Of a DNA stretch of 64,000 nucleotides, positions 61,471-64,000 are shown in pieces. The DNA is from Thioclava atlantica (lineage in GTDB: Bacteria > Pseudomonadota > Alphaproteobacteria > Rhodobacterales > Rhodobacteraceae). The notes beneath the pieces were generated by a model. That model was not told the DNA's origin. It worked only from the letters and a program-made list of their open reading frames with translations, and searched no databases. A program made the position numbers and the translations under genes. Position 1 is the stretch's first letter. Every line of letters begins with the position of its first letter. Location: NCBI RefSeq assembly GCF_000737065.1, contig NZ_AQRC01000011.1, positions 81,721 to 145,720 of the forward strand. Reading direction: 5' to 3'.

Positions 61471-63831
61471 ATGAACAACCATCACGAACATGCCAACGGA
61501 TCTGACGATCAAGTTCCTTCTGGCTACGCGGGCACGGTCTTCACTTGCCCGATGCACCCCGAGGTACGCCGCGCCGAACCGGGAGATTGCCCGAAATGCC
61601 AGATGCATCTGGTGCCGGAGGGCGAGCCCTCGCAACACCACGCCCATCATCAGCACACGGGCGACGCGGTGGAGCCAAACCACTTGGACTCGGTTCCCAA
61701 CGACTACACTGGCCCGGTTTATACCTGTCCGATGCACCCTCAGGTGCGCCAGACGCATCCCGGGTCTTGTCCGATCTGCGGTATGGGGCTGGAACTGGAA
61801 TCGGCCGCCATGGAAGCGGAAGGCCCGAACCCGGAGCTTGTGGACTTCAGCCGTCGTTTCTGGGTGGGGGCCATTTTGACCGTACCGCTCCTTGTGCTGA
61901 CCATGGGCCCCTATCTTGGCCTGAGCGGGGTGCGCGAGATATTCGGTGAACGCGTCACCCTCTGGGTCGAACTCGCGCTCGGGACACCCGTTGTCTTTTG
62001 GTCCGGCTGGCCTTTCCTTGTTCGTGGCTGGAACTCGTTCCGGACAAGGAACCTCAATATGTTCAGTCTCATTGCCATGGGTGTAAGCGCCGCATGGCTG
62101 TTCAGCATCATCGCCGTCCTGGCACCGGGCATATTCCCCGATGGGTTCCGGGATGCCGAAGGGCATGTCGGCGTCTATTTCGAGGCGGCGGCTGTGATCG
62201 TCACGCTGGTCCTTGTGGGACAGGTGATGGAGCTGCGCGCTCGCGAAGGCACTGGCAAGGCGATCCGTGCTCTTCTGGATATGGCCGCCAAGACGGCACG
62301 TATTATCCGCGACGACGGAAGCGAGGAAGAGGTTCCATTGGAACAGGTCCAGGTCGGCGACCGACTACGTGTGCGACCCGGTGACAAGGTGCCGGTCGAT
62401 GGTATGGTCGTCGAAGGCAGGTCCTCAGTTGACGAAAGCATGATCACGGGCGAGCCGGTACCGGTAGAAAAGGTCGGAGGAGACCCTGTAACGGGCGCCA
62501 CGATCAACGGAACCGGCAGCCTGATCATGGAGGCGACGCGCGTCGGCGCCGACACGATGCTGAGCCAAATCGTCGAGATGGTGGCCAATGCGCAGCGGTC
62601 TCGCGCGCCGATCCAGAAATACGCCGACAAGGTCTCCGGATATTTCGTGCCTGCAGTTATTGGCATCGCCGTGCTGGCCTTCATTGGCTGGGCCATTTGG
62701 GGCCCGGTCCCGGCCCTTTCCTATGCTCTTATTGCGGCCGTTGCCGTTCTCATCATCGCTTGTCCCTGTGCCCTCGGCCTTGCGACACCGATGTCTATCA
62801 TGACGGCGACGGGGCGCGGCGCGCAGGCGGGTGTCCTGATCAGGAATGCAGAGGCACTGGAACGGTTCGAGAAGGTCGATACCCTGATCGTCGACAAGAC
62901 CGGCACGCTGACGGAAGGCAAGCCGAAACTTGTCGGCGTCTACCCTGAACCGGGTCACGATGAGGTAGAAGTGCTTCGGCTTGCCGCATCGCTGGAACGC
63001 GGCTCCGAGCATCCTCTCGCGGAAGCCATCGTACGCGGTGCTGAAGAGCGTGGCGTCGACCTGGCAAAAGCCGACGCCTTCGAGGCGGTCACCGGCAAGG
63101 GCGTCAAAGGCACGGTGGACGGGCGGGTAGTGGCGCTCGGCAACGTGAAACTCCTGACTGACCTCGGACTTGATGCAGCAGAGCTTCGGGACAAGGCGGA
63201 TGCCCGTCGGGATAATGGCGAAACGGTTATGTTTGTCGTCGTCGAGAATGACGTTGCCGGTCTTGTCAGCGTCGCAGACCCGGTAAAGGCGACCACACCG
63301 GCCGCCCTGAAGGAACTGCACGCACTTGGGTTCCGTATTATCATGGCGACGGGAGACAATGAGCGTACCGCTAGGGCCGTCGCGTCCAGTCTAGGCATCG
63401 ACGAGATCCGCGCCGATGTGATGCCGGAAGACAAAGCGAAGATCATCAAGGAACTTCAGGCCAAGGGGCACAAGGTTGCCATGGCCGGCGACGGTGTCAA
63501 CGATGCACCTGCCCTGGCTCAGGCCGATGTCGGGATTGCCATGGGCACCGGCGCCGATGTGGCCATTGAGAGCGCAGGGTTCACGCTCGTCAAAGGGAAC
63601 CTCGACGGTATCGTGCGTGCGCGCAAACTCGCCCGCGCGACCATGCGGAACATACGCCAGAACCTGTTCTTTGCTCTGATCTACAACACTGCGGGCGTGC
63701 CCGTCGCTGCGGGGATCTTGTTCCCATTCCTCGGGATCTTGATCAGTCCGATGTTTGCGGCCTTTGCCATGAGCGCTTCCTCAATCTCGGTCGTCCTAAA
63801 CTCCCTTCGGCTACGGCGCGCGCAGATTTGA
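61471..63831 (+). CDS. Copper-translocating P1B ATPase with two N-terminal HMBD (YHS-like) motifs
   Basis: The 786-residue ATPase differs from CopA by carrying two metal-binding segments of the pattern TCPMHP...CPxCxM (near residues 24 and 84) instead of HMA domains, preceded by a His-rich start. The core has CPCALG near 430, DKTGT near 474, GDNERTA and [10 protein letters not shown], and eight membrane segments. It probably exports copper, perhaps with another specificity or rate than CopA. GAAAGGA precedes the ATG; a CueR-type promoter lies just upstream. Confidence 0.92.
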   Translation: MNNHHEHANGSDDQVPSGYAGTVFTCPMHPEVRRAEPGDCPKCQMHLVPEGEPSQHHAHHQHTGDAVEPNHLDSVPNDYTGPVYTCPMHPQVRQTHPGSCPICGMGLELESAAMEAEGPNPELVDFSRRFWVGAILTVPLLVLTMGPYLGLSGVREIFGERVTLWVELALGTPVVFWSGWPFLVRGWNSFRTRNLNMFSLIAMGVSAAWLFSIIAVLAPGIFPDGFRDAEGHVGVYFEAAAVIVTLVLVGQVMELRAREGTGKAIRALLDMAAKTARIIRDDGSEEEVPLEQVQVGDRLRVRPGDKVPVDGMVVEGRSSVDESMITGEPVPVEKVGGDPVTGATINGTGSLIMEATRVGADTMLSQIVEMVANAQRSRAPIQKYADKVSGYFVPAVIGIAVLAFIGWAIWGPVPALSYALIAAVAVLIIACPCALGLATPMSIMTATGRGAQAGVLIRNAEALERFEKVDTLIVDKTGTLTEGKPKLVGVYPEPGHDEVEVLRLAASLERGSEHPLAEAIVRGAEERGVDLAKADAFEAVTGKGVKGTVDGRVVALGNVKLLTDLGLDAAELRDKADARRDNGETVMFVVVENDVAGLVSVADPVKATTPAALKELHALGFRIIMATGDNERTARAVASSLGIDEIRADVMPEDKAKIIKELQAKGHKVAMAGDGVNDAPALAQADVGIAMGTGADVAIESAGFTLVKGNLDGIVRARKLARATMRNIRQNLFFALIYNTAGVPVAAGILFPFLGILISPMFAAFAMSASSISVVLNSLRLRRAQI

Positions 63832-63951
63832 GGGGAAACAAGAACGATCGCGAGGTCCATCAGACCGTTCAATAAACAGTATTGGGTACAATCCATCGCC
63901 GGAGAAGGGGCAACAGCGTTCAGACAATCACCTGCAATGCGCACACCGACG

Positions 63952-64000
63952 CATCCGGTCGGGCATTCCGACAACATCCGGTCAGGTGTTCCGGATATCC
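63952..64000. repeat. Tandem 23-base-period direct repeats at the window edge
   Basis: CATCCGGTCGGGCATTCCG (63952-63970) recurs as CATCCGGTCAGGTGTTCCG (63975-63993) with three differences; a third copy may begin at about 63997 and is cut. Repeats like these occur at ends of IS21-like elements, but the rest lies outside the window. Bases 63832-63951 hold no feature I can support. Confidence 0.5.

Noticed and set aside
1..64000. CRISPR arrays, rRNA genes, integrase genes or replication initiators
   Set aside because: No regularly spaced repeats, no rRNA sequence and no integrase- or Rep-type protein were seen in the window.

Overview
The window reads as a mobile element of an alphaproteobacterium, most likely a member of the Rhodobacteraceae. 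This rests on recognised protein types (strawberry-notch helicase, DUF2493 protein, VirD2-type relaxase, VirB/VirD4 secretion system, HmrR/CueR-style copper control) and high-GC coding, not on a database match. Whether it is a plasmid or an integrative conjugative element cannot be decided: no replication initiator, integrase or clear att site is visible.

Layout. 1-5.4 kb: element maintenance genes (strawberry-notch helicase cut by the window edge, toprim protein, DUF2493 protein) with a strongly folded intergenic region. 5.5-8.9 kb: a restriction-modification island of HNH-like protein, Vsr nicking endonuclease, C5-cytosine methyltransferase and Eco29kI-like GIY-YIG endonuclease. 8.9-10.4 kb: a Fic AMPylase with a palindrome over its translation start. 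10.5-17.4 kb: DNA-processing module for conjugation (VirC2-like, VirC1/ParA-like, a repeat-rich oriT candidate, MobC, VirD2-like relaxase, VirD4 coupling protein). 17.4-27.0 kb: an XRE regulator and a two-gene set matching type III Druantia defence (DruH, DruE). 27.2-38.5 kb, minus strand: a tightly overlapping virB operon (VirB1, B2, B3, B4, a lipoprotein, a transglycosylase with VirB5-like ends, B5, B8, B9, B10, B11, a small exported protein, B6).

38.7-63.8 kb is a large copper island. It holds a TolC-like outer membrane protein, two different multicopper oxidases, a cupredoxin, CusF, CueR, two P1B ATPases, CopZ, four c-type cytochromes, an L,D-transpeptidase, DsbA- and DsbD/ScsB-like redox proteins, several small exported proteins and a beta-propeller. 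Copper-responsive promoters with the 19-bp spacer of MerR-family control are visible before copA, copZ, the 53.1 kb operon and the second ATPase, so one CueR probably controls four units. A site with FNR-family symmetry lies before the 55.96 kb gene. Between the beta-propeller and the second ATPase is a translationally coupled three-gene set (beta-CASP RNase, AMP-phosphorylase-like enzyme, PRPP-synthetase-like enzyme) that looks like a route from RNA to phosphoribosyl groups.

The most notable points are the Druantia pair between the two transfer modules, the RNA-to-PRPP cassette under copper control, the methionine-rich insert in a cytochrome c'-like protein, the VirB1/VirB5 hybrid and the fic hairpin.
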